A stretch of DNA of 64,000 nucleotides from an uncultured Lachnotalea sp. (GTDB lineage: Bacteria; Bacillota; Clostridia; Lachnospirales; Lachnospiraceae): assembly GCA_947066815.1 (NCBI GenBank), contig CAMSZT010000003.1:1-64000 (forward strand), given 5' to 3'. The notes beneath the pieces were generated by a model that saw only the letters and a list, made by a program, of their open reading frames with translations, searched no databases and was not told where the DNA came from. The position numbers were made by a program, and so were the translations under genes. Below, piece after piece: positions 8,465 through 15,490 of this stretch (position 1 is its first letter; every line of letters begins with the position of its first letter).

Positions 8465-9076
8465 ATGGAAGCAAAATGTAAGGAAGCTTATAATCTTTTC
8501 CTGGACACCGTAAAAAATGACCTTGGCGATTTCATCGACCACATGGACTATTCCGAGATCGAGGACGCCGCGGATCTGATCCTGGAATCCCAGGCGAAGG
8601 GCGGACGGATCCATATTTCCGGCATCGGCAAGCCCGGACATATTTCCGGCTACATCGCGTCTCTCATGTCCTCCACCGGAAATCCTGCCTATTTCCTCCA
8701 CGGCACGGAAGCCGTCCACGGCTCCTGCGGACAGCTTGTTCCCGGCGACGTGGTGATCTTCATCTCCAACAGCGGCGAGACGGCGGAGATGCGTTCCACC
8801 GTGCTGGCCGTCAAGAACAATGGCTGCAGCGTGATCGGCGTCAGCGGAAATTCCGATTCCTGGCTGGCAAAAGAAAGCGCCGTCCACATCTTCGCCGGTG
8901 TAAAAAAGGAGGGCGGTCCCATGGGCCGGGCTCCCCGCATGTCCATCCTGGCCGAAACCCTGGTGCTGCAGGCTTTAAGCGTGGCGCTGCAGGCACACAA
9001 AGACGTTTCTCCGCAGCAATATGTGAAGTGGCATCCCGGCGGAGCCCTCGGAAAGCTCCGCGACGACGAGAAATAA
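8465..9076 (+). CDS. SIS-domain phosphosugar isomerase (KpsF/GutQ-like core)
   Basis: A 203-residue protein that is essentially one sugar isomerase (SIS) domain. The phosphosugar-binding features are HISGIGKPGHISGYIASLMSS (about residues 50-70) and the Ser-rich loop IFISNSGETAEM (about 98-109). The C-terminal KWHPGGALGK resembles arabinose-5-phosphate isomerases (KdsD/KpsF/GutQ), but the CBS domains of those enzymes are missing. It starts 51 bp after the kinase behind an agaaggag site. It probably interconverts an aldose and a ketose phosphate made by, or feeding, the neighbouring kinase. Confidence 0.88.
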   Translation: MEAKCKEAYNLFLDTVKNDLGDFIDHMDYSEIEDAADLILESQAKGGRIHISGIGKPGHISGYIASLMSSTGNPAYFLHGTEAVHGSCGQLVPGDVVIFISNSGETAEMRSTVLAVKNNGCSVIGVSGNSDSWLAKESAVHIFAGVKKEGGPMGRAPRMSILAETLVLQALSVALQAHKDVSPQQYVKWHPGGALGKLRDDEK

Positions 9077-9094
9077 GAGAAGATCCAGAAAAAA

Positions 9095-9156
9095 GGTGAT
9101 CGCGGAACTTAAAAACCTGTTAAATATTCCCACAATTTCATATCTCGCAATTACCC
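9095..9156. repeat. REP-like palindromic repeat, diverged copy
   Basis: Read on the minus strand this matches the copy at 3128-3190: a gggtaattgcga end, then atgaaattg, gaatattt and gtttttaagtt core blocks, and a degenerate cgcgatcacc end. It abuts the long palindromic element starting at 9163. Confidence 0.6.
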
Positions 9157-9162
9157 AAAAGA

Positions 9163-9473
9163 GATTCGGGCGTCAAAAGCCGCCCGTCGCCTTCGTTGCC
9201 GTCAAATTTCACAATGGTTCGCGATCCTGCGACTTGACATGGGCCTTAGAATTTCTTAGCGTTCCGGTCGTAAAACAGCAATTTCCGGACGGGACGTCCA
9301 GAAAAGGCTTATGCCGCCATGGACGGCGGATCATAAGCCGGTTGCGTAAAACTTGCTCAGATCAAACTTGGAACGCTTAGAAATTCAAGGTCCACGGAAC
9401 TGGAGCAGAGAACGAACCTAATTGTGCAATTTGACGACAGCCAACTTTGAAGGCGGCTTTTGGCACCCGAATC
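9163..9473. repeat. 311-bp imperfect palindromic element inside a sugar operon
   Basis: The arms 9163-9265 and 9370-9473 are inverted repeats over about 103 bp. The strongest blocks are gattcggg, caaaagccgcc, gtcaaatt and cacaat near the outside, and gaatttct and agcgttcc at the inside. The centre holds another hairpin (9306-9313 with 9332-9339, enclosing ccgcc/ggcgg). No coding frame is convincing. The right arm ends 26 bp before the ATG of the mutarotase gene, so any transcript from the kinase promoter carries this structure in the intergenic leader. It shares its architecture, and weakly its gtcaaattt.cac core, with the element at 1778-2131. Confidence 0.7.
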
Positions 9474-9499
9474 CGAAAAGAGAAAAGGAGGATTTTTCC

Positions 9500-9904
9500 A
9501 TGCTTACCACCAAATGCATCCATCCCGGCATCATGAAGGCCCTGTCCCTGTGCGGACACGGCAGCAAGGTCCTGATCGCCGACGGCAATTACCCGCTGGC
9601 GGAAAAAAGCGGCGATGCGGAGAAGATCTATCTGGGCCTGACTCCCGGCCTTCCCACTGTCACAGACGTGCTGAAGGCCGTTCACTCCGTCGTGGAGATC
9701 GAAAAAGCCGAGGTCATGGTCCCCGGCGACGGCACCACTCCCGATATCTTCTCCGAATTCGAGGAAGAACTGGGATTAAAGCTTTCCGGCGTCGGACGCT
9801 TTGAATACTACGACCTGTGCTGCCAACCGGATGTGGTCCTCGCTATCTCCACCGGTGAGAAGCGGGTGTTCGCCAACATCCTGCTGACCATAGGCTGCGC
9901 ATAA
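9500..9904 (+). CDS. RbsD/FucU family sugar mutarotase
   Basis: A 134-residue RbsD/FucU protein that would speed ring-form (pyranose/furanose or anomer) interconversion of a free sugar before phosphorylation. The active-site region SLCGHGSKVLIADGNYPLAE (about residues 15-34) has the family His and Asp. The wording GHG..VLIADGNYP is closer to FucU than to RbsD. The ATG at 9500 is preceded by aaaaggagg. The gene sits at the end of the ribokinase-SIS operon, but 423 bp of repeat separate it from the SIS gene. A hairpin terminator follows at 9951. Confidence 0.88.
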   Translation: MLTTKCIHPGIMKALSLCGHGSKVLIADGNYPLAEKSGDAEKIYLGLTPGLPTVTDVLKAVHSVVEIEKAEVMVPGDGTTPDIFSEFEEELGLKLSGVGRFEYYDLCCQPDVVLAISTGEKRVFANILLTIGCA

Positions 9905-9950
9905 GACAGCAAAATATCTGCATGCGCCCGTACGGGCGTACGACCAAGAG

Positions 9951-9985
9951 CGGGCAGGGGAAGTTTTCCCCTGCCCGAAATTTTT
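9951..9985 (+). terminator. Rho-independent terminator of the ribokinase operon
   Basis: A 10-bp perfect stem cgggcagggg/cccctgcccg (9951-9960 and 9968-9977) is followed by aaattttt on the plus strand. It lies 47 bp after the mutarotase stop. Confidence 0.85.
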
Positions 9986-10006
9986 CCACCAATTTCCTTC
10001 CGCCTC

Positions 10007-10035
10007 TTGACATCTTTGAATATATGTTGTAATAT
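10007..10035 (+). promoter_or_regulatory. Near-consensus promoter of the TrhA-like gene
   Basis: A perfect TTGACA (10007-10012) and TAATAT (10030-10035) are separated by 17 bp. The start near 10042 is just upstream of a perfect inverted repeat at 10049-10069. Confidence 0.8.
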
Positions 10036-10048
10036 TTGCATATACTTA

Positions 10049-10069
10049 ATGTAGTTTCAAAAACTACAT
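10049..10069. promoter_or_regulatory. Inverted repeat in the 5' leader of the TrhA-like gene
   Basis: Perfect 9-bp arms atgtagttt and aaactacat are separated by caa. It lies 7 bases after the predicted start and 21 bases before the start codon, so it could be a repressor operator or a small leader hairpin. Confidence 0.6.
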
Positions 10070-10090
10070 GTGACGTCTGGAGGTAATGTT

Positions 10091-10756
10091 ATGAAGAATT
10101 TAAAACCAAAAGATCCGGGCAGCGCCATCACCCATCTGATCGGCTGGCTGATGGCCGTATTCGCAGCTACTCCCCTTCTGATCCGCGCCGCAAAGGCTCC
10201 TGACAGGATCCATATCCTCTGTCTGGCCGTTTTCATCCTCAGCATGATCTTTTTGTACGGAGCCAGCACCATTTACCATACCTTAGATATCTCTCCCAGG
10301 ATCAACAAGATCCTGAAAAAGATCGACCATATGATGATCTTCATCCTGATCGCCGGAACCTACACGCCGGTATGTGTCATCGTCATCGGCGGACACCAGG
10401 GGCTTTTCCTCCTGGGCCTCGTCTGGACTATCGCCCTTGGCGGCATCCTGATCAAGGCTTTCTGGATCAACTGCCCCAAATGGTTCTCCTCCGTGCTCTA
10501 TATCGGCATGGGCTGGGTCTGCGTGCTGTCCTTTACCCAGATCTTAAACAGCCTGTCCCCGGCAGCCTTCGGCTGGCTTCTGGCCGGCGGCATCATTTAT
10601 ACCATCGGAGGTATCATCTACGCCCTGAAGCTTCCGCTCTTTAACTCCAGGCACAAAAATTTCGGATCCCATGAGATCTTCCATCTTTTTGTCCTGGCCG
10701 GAAGCTTCTGCCACTTCATCCTCATGTACCGGTTCGTGGCCTTCATGCCCCTTTAG
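10091..10756 (+). CDS. Hemolysin III / TrhA family membrane protein
   Basis: A 221-residue seven-helix membrane protein of the hemolysin III (TrhA, YqfA) family, distantly related to PAQR receptors and involved in membrane energetics or fluidity in bacteria. Conserved features are the N-terminal ITHLIGWLMAV, LYGASTIYHT with its Ser and His near residue 60, KKIDHMMIFILIAGTYTPVC near 80-100, and the C-terminal GSHEIFHLFVLAGSFCHFI with the metal-binding histidines. The ATG at 10091 follows tctggagg; an in-frame start at 10070 lacks spacing. Its last 213 bases are antisense to the end of the convergent GIY-YIG gene. Confidence 0.93.
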   Translation: MKNLKPKDPGSAITHLIGWLMAVFAATPLLIRAAKAPDRIHILCLAVFILSMIFLYGASTIYHTLDISPRINKILKKIDHMMIFILIAGTYTPVCVIVIGGHQGLFLLGLVWTIALGGILIKAFWINCPKWFSSVLYIGMGWVCVLSFTQILNSLSPAAFGWLLAGGIIYTIGGIIYALKLPLFNSRHKNFGSHEIFHLFVLAGSFCHFILMYRFVAFMPL

Positions 10757-11011
10757 GGAAACACCGATCAAAGCCAGCTTGTCCTTTCTGGACATCCGCT
10801 TGATGGCGGCTTCCCTGCTCATGGCCTCCCCTCTGGTGGGGAAGCTTTCCCACCAGACCAGCTCCACCGGCCGGCGGCTCCTCGTGTATCTGGCGCCCCG
10901 GCCGGACTGGTGGGCCGCCATCCGCTTTTCCAGACAGTTTGTCCATCCTGTGTAAAGGCTTCCGTCGCTACATTTTAAAATGTACGTATAATTCTCTTTT
11001 GTCTCTTTCAT
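10544..11011 (-). CDS. GIY-YIG domain protein (UPF0213/YhbQ-like) with overlapping C-terminal extension
   Basis: A GIY-YIG nuclease-fold protein of the UPF0213 group; its cellular role is not established. The domain covers the first 85 residues: YTYILKCSDGSLYTGWTN, KRMAAHQSGRGARYTRSRRP and the conserved Glu in SREAAIKRMSRKDKLALIG. Family members normally end there (about 80-95 residues). Here no stop occurs, and the frame continues for about 70 low-complexity residues antisense to the TrhA-like gene, giving 155 residues. The ATG at 11011 is preceded by aaaggag. The tail is probably not functional, and loss of the original stop is the simplest reading. Confidence 0.8.
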   Translation of the reverse strand: MKETKENYTYILKCSDGSLYTGWTNCLEKRMAAHQSGRGARYTRSRRPVELVWWESFPTRGEAMSREAAIKRMSRKDKLALIGVSLKGHEGHEPVHEDEVAEASGQDKKMEDLMGSEIFVPGVKERKLQGVDDTSDGINDAAGQKPAEGCRGQAV

Positions 11012-11099
11012 TTCCCCGCTCCTTTGGATATCTGCCCTCCTCCGAAAGGATCCTCCCCCGAACAAACGCATTTCATTCAAAAGCATACTCTGAAAACGC

Positions 11100-11298
11100 T
11101 ATGTAAGCGTGCGGAGACCGCACGCCGTCCATGCCTCTGCATGTAGAAAAACCGCCAGGGGCAGTTTTCCGGATTTATATAAAAGCATCAGGCCCGAAGC
11201 GGAGCTGCCGCTCCCGGTATCTTAAAAATGATCTGGAAAAGCCTGTAATGGTCTGTACCGCCTGATGCCTGTCGTCAGGTCTCCAGCTTTTCCGTCTA
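11100..11298 (-). ncRNA. Candidate structured RNA with a pseudoknot
   Basis: In the 366-bp gap between the SPOCS gene and the GIY-YIG gene, two helices cross. ggaaaagc (11293-11286) pairs with gcttttcc (11242-11235), and gcatcaggc (11268-11260) pairs with gcctgatgc (11193-11185), an H-type pseudoknot order on the minus strand. Small hairpins lie inside (cctgacgacagg, ggagcggcagctcc), and an 8-bp stem, gcgtgcgg/ccgcacgc (11107-11125), could end the RNA. A minus-strand TAGACA-17-TAAGAT promoter sits just upstream. No known RNA class was recognised. It may be an independent RNA or the leader of the GIY-YIG gene. Confidence 0.45.
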
Positions 11299-11303
11299 TA
11301 ATT

Positions 11304-11332
11304 TATCTTATGTATCTTCCCCCTTTTTGTCT
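11304..11332 (-). promoter_or_regulatory. Possible promoter of the candidate RNA
   Basis: On the minus strand TAGACA and TAAGAT are separated by 17 bp just before the first base-paired segment of the candidate RNA. The start would fall near 11298. The -35 differs from consensus at one position and the -10 at two. Confidence 0.4.
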
Positions 11333-11377
11333 ACTGAAATTTACAGAAAAATTTTCTTTCGCCTTCCGGCGTCCTCC

Positions 11378-12940
11378 TCAGACGGCCTCTTCCACCTGCT
11401 TCATGACCAGAAGCCGTTTTCCGGGAGCCAGCGTATCGTCGCTGAGCTCATTGCACTGGCGGAGGGAATCCACGGAAGCATGGAATTTTTTTGCGATCTT
11501 CCAGAGCGTATCTCCCGGCTGCGCCACATAGACCACGATCCCCGGCAGCTTCTGGATCCATTCCAGGTCAAGGGGAACCTCCGCGATCCCTGTGATAATC
11601 TGTTGGTCCAGCTGCTTTCTCACCAGCATATCAAAGAGGATCGTTGCCTTCACCTCGATCTCCCCGCCGCCCAGCATGGCCGCGCTCAGCTGCTCCAGCC
11701 CCGTATCTAGCTGGTAGGCGCAGTCCTCATCCATCCCCCTGGCCTCCGCCTTGTACTGGAAGGGAATGACGCCCTTCATGGACTGGAGCGGATGGGTGTC
11801 GCTGTCTGTCATGTAAAGTACCTTCAGGCACAAAGCGCCCTCCAGCATCAGACCGCCGTCCACCGGCTTCCTGTCATCCACCCGCAGCACGCCGTCCACA
11901 TGGCAGATCTGCAGGATATTATCCTCGATCCCGCTCTTTAACCGTTCATTCAGCCTGGTTTTGGAGCTGTTCTTCACGAGGATTTCCTCCACCCTGGCCG
12001 ACAGATATTCCGGCTCCAGCCCCTTAGCCGGGGAATACACGTCGCTCACCACCTGGAGCGTCTCCTCCTGATACAGCTTGATGTCCATCTCCATGACCAC
12101 ATCCAGGGAAAAGCTCCTGTTCTCCCCGTCAAAATCCGGCTGGATATCGATCTGGCAGTGCCCCAGCCTGGACGTGATCTCCGGATACATGTCTTCCGCG
12201 GCGTCTGGCAGCTCCACCGTTCCGGAAAAAGGAATCTCCTTTTCCAGCCACTGGGGCGGGATATGGGCCTCCGGCCCCCGGTAGATGCAGAACACATGCA
12301 CCGTCCCCTGGATCCCCAGCTGGCCGTCCAAGGGCTTGATCTGCACATTCCGGAGACGGCACTGGCTCCACAGGAGCTCTTCGATGTCCGGCTGAGTCCC
12401 CGCGATCTCGATCTCTTCCTTCAGCCGGTATGTATCTTTCTGGCAGACCGCCGTCTGGGCCGCCCGCATGACGCGCGTCAGCGTTTCCACCGGACCGTCA
12501 TCAGCCACCTCCGTCACCGCCATCTGCTCGTCGATCCCCTCCAGGTTCAGACAGAATGTAAGAATAGCTTTTACATTGACTTTCCTGGAATGGATCAGCT
12601 CGATCGTCAGGTCTTCCACCTCCGCCTCCACCTGGAGGTAGTCCTTTTCTTCCAATTCCGGGATATTGACGTACTCGTCAAAAGGGATGGTCCCCTCCAT
12701 GGCACAGAGTCCGTTCCCCTCCGCCGGATGATACAGGAGCTTATAGGAAAGCTTCCCCCGAAGCTCCGCCTTCTCTGCCAGTTTTTTTATCTCCTCGATC
12801 TCTACGCTCCCGTCATCCAGGATGATCTTTTCAATGTCCGGCTTCACGTCGGGCACAATGAAATCGTCATCCATGGTGATCTGAGACACGGTTTTTTTCT
12901 TCAGCCTGCACATACGTATGCTTTTCTTTGTCAGTTCCAT
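11378..12940 (-). CDS. SPOCS-domain (DUF3794) protein with C-terminal LysM
   Basis: A 520-residue protein with repeated SPOCS (DUF3794) units, a domain found in spore envelope proteins of Clostridia, ending in one LysM peptidoglycan-binding motif (VYVAQPGDTLWKIAKKFHAS, about residues 468-487). Recognisable SPOCS phrases are LRGKLSYKLLYH, VEAEVEDLTIELIHSRKVNVKAIL and EGALCLKVLYMTD with YQLDTGLEQLSAAMLGGGEIEVKATI. There is no signal peptide, consistent with synthesis in the mother cell and deposition on the spore. It follows a small lipoprotein gene by 9 bp. The exact spore layer is not known. Confidence 0.9.
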   Translation of the reverse strand: MELTKKSIRMCRLKKKTVSQITMDDDFIVPDVKPDIEKIILDDGSVEIEEIKKLAEKAELRGKLSYKLLYHPAEGNGLCAMEGTIPFDEYVNIPELEEKDYLQVEAEVEDLTIELIHSRKVNVKAILTFCLNLEGIDEQMAVTEVADDGPVETLTRVMRAAQTAVCQKDTYRLKEEIEIAGTQPDIEELLWSQCRLRNVQIKPLDGQLGIQGTVHVFCIYRGPEAHIPPQWLEKEIPFSGTVELPDAAEDMYPEITSRLGHCQIDIQPDFDGENRSFSLDVVMEMDIKLYQEETLQVVSDVYSPAKGLEPEYLSARVEEILVKNSSKTRLNERLKSGIEDNILQICHVDGVLRVDDRKPVDGGLMLEGALCLKVLYMTDSDTHPLQSMKGVIPFQYKAEARGMDEDCAYQLDTGLEQLSAAMLGGGEIEVKATILFDMLVRKQLDQQIITGIAEVPLDLEWIQKLPGIVVYVAQPGDTLWKIAKKFHASVDSLRQCNELSDDTLAPGKRLLVMKQVEEAV

Positions 12941-12949
12941 TGCATCCTC

Positions 12950-13375
12950 CTACAAAAAGACCACGGGTTCTTCCCGATAAGGCAGCCGGATCACCAGACA
13001 GGGACAGGACGGCGTCCCCGAAACCGCCTCCTCCTTCGTCGGCCCCATCGATTCCGTCTCCAGGCAGATCGAGCCTCCCTGCAGATACAGATCCCTGACG
13101 GAAATGCTGTATCCGCCCGTCTCCTGCTGCCCCAGCCCGACCACAAGATACAAAAAACCATCGCAGGTGTAAGTCAGCTTAAACTCTGCCTGCTTTTTTT
13201 CTTCCATGATGGTCTTTAACTCCGGCGGGATCTGCTCCTCTGTCACCATTTCATAATCCAAAGTTTCCCGGCTGCTGTCCCCGCTTCCTTTCCCGCAGGC
13301 AGCCAGAAGGAAAACCGGAATCAGACAAAGCATCCAGATGCTCTGCCGCCTCTTTCTCTTCCTCCGCATTTTCAT
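12950..13375 (-). CDS. Small lipoprotein with a PrcB_C-like domain
   Basis: A 141-residue lipoprotein. A basic N-terminus and hydrophobic stretch end in the lipobox LLAAC (Cys27), so it should be anchored on the outer face of the membrane. The remainder, with FKLTYTCDGFLYLVVGLGQQETGGYSI and PCLVIRLPYREEPVVF at the end, resembles the PrcB C-terminal (protease-complex) domain fold. That match is by eye and moderate. An aaggagg site precedes the ATG, and the gene ends 9 bp before the SPOCS gene, so the pair is probably co-expressed, perhaps in sporulation. Confidence 0.78.
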   Translation of the reverse strand: MKMRRKRKRRQSIWMLCLIPVFLLAACGKGSGDSSRETLDYEMVTEEQIPPELKTIMEEKKQAEFKLTYTCDGFLYLVVGLGQQETGGYSISVRDLYLQGGSICLETESMGPTKEEAVSGTPSCPCLVIRLPYREEPVVFL

Positions 13376-13436
13376 TGTCCTTCATCCTCCTTGACCATTC
13401 TTCTTTCAATGTATGCGGACGGATCTTTTCCTATGC

Positions 13437-13478
13437 GGAAAAAACAGCCGGTCCCACCGTTTAATCCGTGGAACCGGC
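13437..13478 (-). terminator. Rho-independent terminator of the tadA operon
   Basis: On the minus strand an 11-bp stem (one G-U pair), gccggttccac/gtgggaccggc, spans the tRNA deaminase stop codon and is followed by tgttttttcc. It separates the peptidase-tadA operon from the lipoprotein-SPOCS pair. Confidence 0.8.
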
Positions 13479-13979
13479 CGCTTCCTTGGCCGCCTTTTTT
13501 TCTTCTTTCAGCCTTGCCCGCAGCGCCTTGAAGAAATCCTTCAGGAGCGCCGCGCATTCCTCCTCCATAACCCCCCGGACCACCTTTACCTGGTGGTTGA
13601 ACTCCGGCATCTCAAGGAGGTTCAGGATCGAGCCCGCACACCCGGCCTTCGGGTTCATGCAGCCGATCACGACCTCCGTCATGCGGGCCTGCACCAGCGC
13701 TCCCGCACACATCTGGCAGGGCTCCAGAGTCACGTACATGGTACAGCCCTCCAGCCGCCAGTCGCCAAGCTTCCTGCTGGCCCGCCGAATGGCCTGAAGC
13801 TCCGCATGAGCCAGCGTATTTTTATCCGTAGTCCGCCGGTTATAGCCCCTCGCCACGACCCGCCCTTCACAGACGATCACGCAGCCGATGGGCACTTCCC
13901 CGATGGCCGCCGCCTTCTCTGCCTGTTTTATGGCCTCCTTCATATAATACTCTGCGCTGCGCCGCTTTTCCTCCCCCAT
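13461..13979 (-). CDS. tadA: tRNA-specific adenosine deaminase TadA
   Basis: A 172-residue deaminase that converts adenosine 34 of tRNA-Arg(ACG) to inosine. The zinc-site motifs are His58-Ala-Glu60 and PCQMC (Cys88, Cys91), with GYNRRT and the downstream GCMNPKAGCAGSILNLL typical of TadA. The C-terminus is Lys/Ala-rich. The start at 13979 is chosen because aaagga sits 9 bases upstream; an ATG two codons earlier is too close to that site. It follows the secreted C39-like peptidase gene and ends in a terminator hairpin. Confidence 0.93.
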   Translation of the reverse strand: MGEEKRRSAEYYMKEAIKQAEKAAAIGEVPIGCVIVCEGRVVARGYNRRTTDKNTLAHAELQAIRRASRKLGDWRLEGCTMYVTLEPCQMCAGALVQARMTEVVIGCMNPKAGCAGSILNLLEMPEFNHQVKVVRGVMEEECAALLKDFFKALRARLKEEKKAAKEAAGSTD

Positions 13980-14080
13980 GGGCATCCATCCTTTTCTTTC
14001 AAGCATTCCTGCTCCCGGTCCGCCGGAAAACCCGGCTGTTTTCCTTGACCGTGCATCTCTCTGCAAAAAATCCCGCCCTG

Positions 14081-15460
14081 TCATCCTGCCCGGAAGATCC
14101 CGTATCCGCGGCCCGACTGGTTGTCAAGGACCGTCCCGATATCGTCATAGGTCACATCCGTACTGATTCCCGGATTGTTCACGATCACCCTTCCGTCCTC
14201 TGTGAGTCCGGCCAGAGTCACATAATGGTACACCGTCGCGTACCGGCCGCCTGCCCCTCCGGGCTTCATGGACATGACGATCTTTGCTCCGTCCCTCAGC
14301 GCGCTCAGGATCTCCTCTTCCGAAAGGGGAGCCGTATCTGCCTCCACCGACAGGCCGTAATCTACCGCCGCCGCCAGGCACATCTTTCCCCCGTAGGATC
14401 CCTGCTCCCGGCTCCGGTAAGCGTCCCGATCATATCGCTTGGATACCTCCGAGGGGGTGATCCGTTTTCCCTTAAAATAAGACACGACCATGGCAATGGC
14501 CGTCGGACAGCATGCGTCACTGGCCAGCGTTCCGTTCCCGAAGTTTTCTGCCCCCCACTCCGCCGCCCCCTGCTTGTAAAAAGGAACCGGCGTATAGAGT
14601 AGGCTGTCTGCCTGCCTCGCCTCCAGCTCTGCCCGGAAGGAGCTGTCATCGAGGCCCAGCAGCGCGTTACACTCCTCCCGTTTCTCCCCGGTCCAGCCCT
14701 CCCACTCTACCGGGATCCGGAAGGCATAGCGGTCCATATCGTAGATCTCGTCCCTGGAACGGTTTTTCAGCACGACCGCCACCCGGTATTTTCCGTCCAG
14801 CGCGTCTTTCGCGTGGACCACGGCGCCTGCCAGGGAAGTACCGGAAAGCCCCAGGGCCCCGGCCGCTCCGGAAAAGGAGATCAGCTGATCCACGGCCCTC
14901 TCCTGATATTTCGTCCCGATCACCTGATAGGCATAGGTCTCCTCCCACAGGTTATCCGCATACCACTGGCATACGATCCGGTTATAAAAAGTATACTCCC
15001 GGCAAACCGCCGTCATTGCCAGGATCTGCTTCGACATATCCTGAAACCCGTCCTCGTACAAAAAGCTCTGCTCCGCCGCGGGGATCCCGGCCTCCGCCAT
15101 TTTCCGGGACTGTTCTTCCCGAAACGAGGCCTCCCGGTTCTGGATAAAGCTCCACAAAGCATCCAGATCTTTTGTTCCCACCATTTCCCGGAAATTTTCA
15201 TTCACCGGATGCCCGGCCCGGCCCTCTCCTCCCGGACCGACCGCATTGCCTTCCTCCGGCTCCCGGCCGGATCGGGTCTTCTCTTCTCCCTCTGTCCCGT
15301 CTGCCTGTTCTCTGTCCTCCTGTCCGCCGCCGGTTCCCACCGCCCCAGGCCCCACCAGCATATCGCCGGCTCCGGAAACAGCCATGGCCGTGAGACAGGT
15401 TCCCGACACCCCTGCCACGAAAACAGACAGCAGAAAAACTGCCGCCGCTTTTCTTCTCAT
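14081..15460 (-). CDS. Secreted C39-like cysteine peptidase domain protein
   Basis: A 459-residue exported protein. A signal peptide (about residues 1-30, hydrophobic core AVFLLSVFVAGVSGTCLTAM) is followed by a Gly/Glu-rich linker to about residue 85 and an amylase-inhibitor-like or unknown middle region. The C-terminal C39-like domain (PF13529 type) starts at YTPVPFYKQGAAEWG. Its catalytic region reads ASDACCPTAIAMVVSYF, where the usual Cys-Gly-Pro is Cys-Cys-Pro. The second active-site block is HYVTLAGL with DGRVIVNNP. Start codon 15460 is preferred over a TTG three codons upstream. It lies 21 bp after the coiled-coil gene. The substrate is unknown. Confidence 0.85.
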   Translation of the reverse strand: MRRKAAAVFLLSVFVAGVSGTCLTAMAVSGAGDMLVGPGAVGTGGGQEDREQADGTEGEEKTRSGREPEEGNAVGPGGEGRAGHPVNENFREMVGTKDLDALWSFIQNREASFREEQSRKMAEAGIPAAEQSFLYEDGFQDMSKQILAMTAVCREYTFYNRIVCQWYADNLWEETYAYQVIGTKYQERAVDQLISFSGAAGALGLSGTSLAGAVVHAKDALDGKYRVAVVLKNRSRDEIYDMDRYAFRIPVEWEGWTGEKREECNALLGLDDSSFRAELEARQADSLLYTPVPFYKQGAAEWGAENFGNGTLASDACCPTAIAMVVSYFKGKRITPSEVSKRYDRDAYRSREQGSYGGKMCLAAAVDYGLSVEADTAPLSEEEILSALRDGAKIVMSMKPGGAGGRYATVYHYVTLAGLTEDGRVIVNNPGISTDVTYDDIGTVLDNQSGRGYGIFRAG

Positions 15461-15490
15461 TTTCTGCAATTTCCTCTTCCGGTCGGATGC

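Noticed and set aside
7769-8887. Long minus-strand open frame (372 residues) opposite the ribokinase and SIS genes
   Set aside because: It is antisense to two clear enzyme genes, has no family motif or ribosome binding site, and arises from high GC content in the codon positions.
12158-13219. 353-residue plus-strand open frame opposite the SPOCS gene
   Set aside because: The SPOCS/LysM protein on the other strand explains the sequence; the frame has His/Leu/Arg-rich shadow composition.
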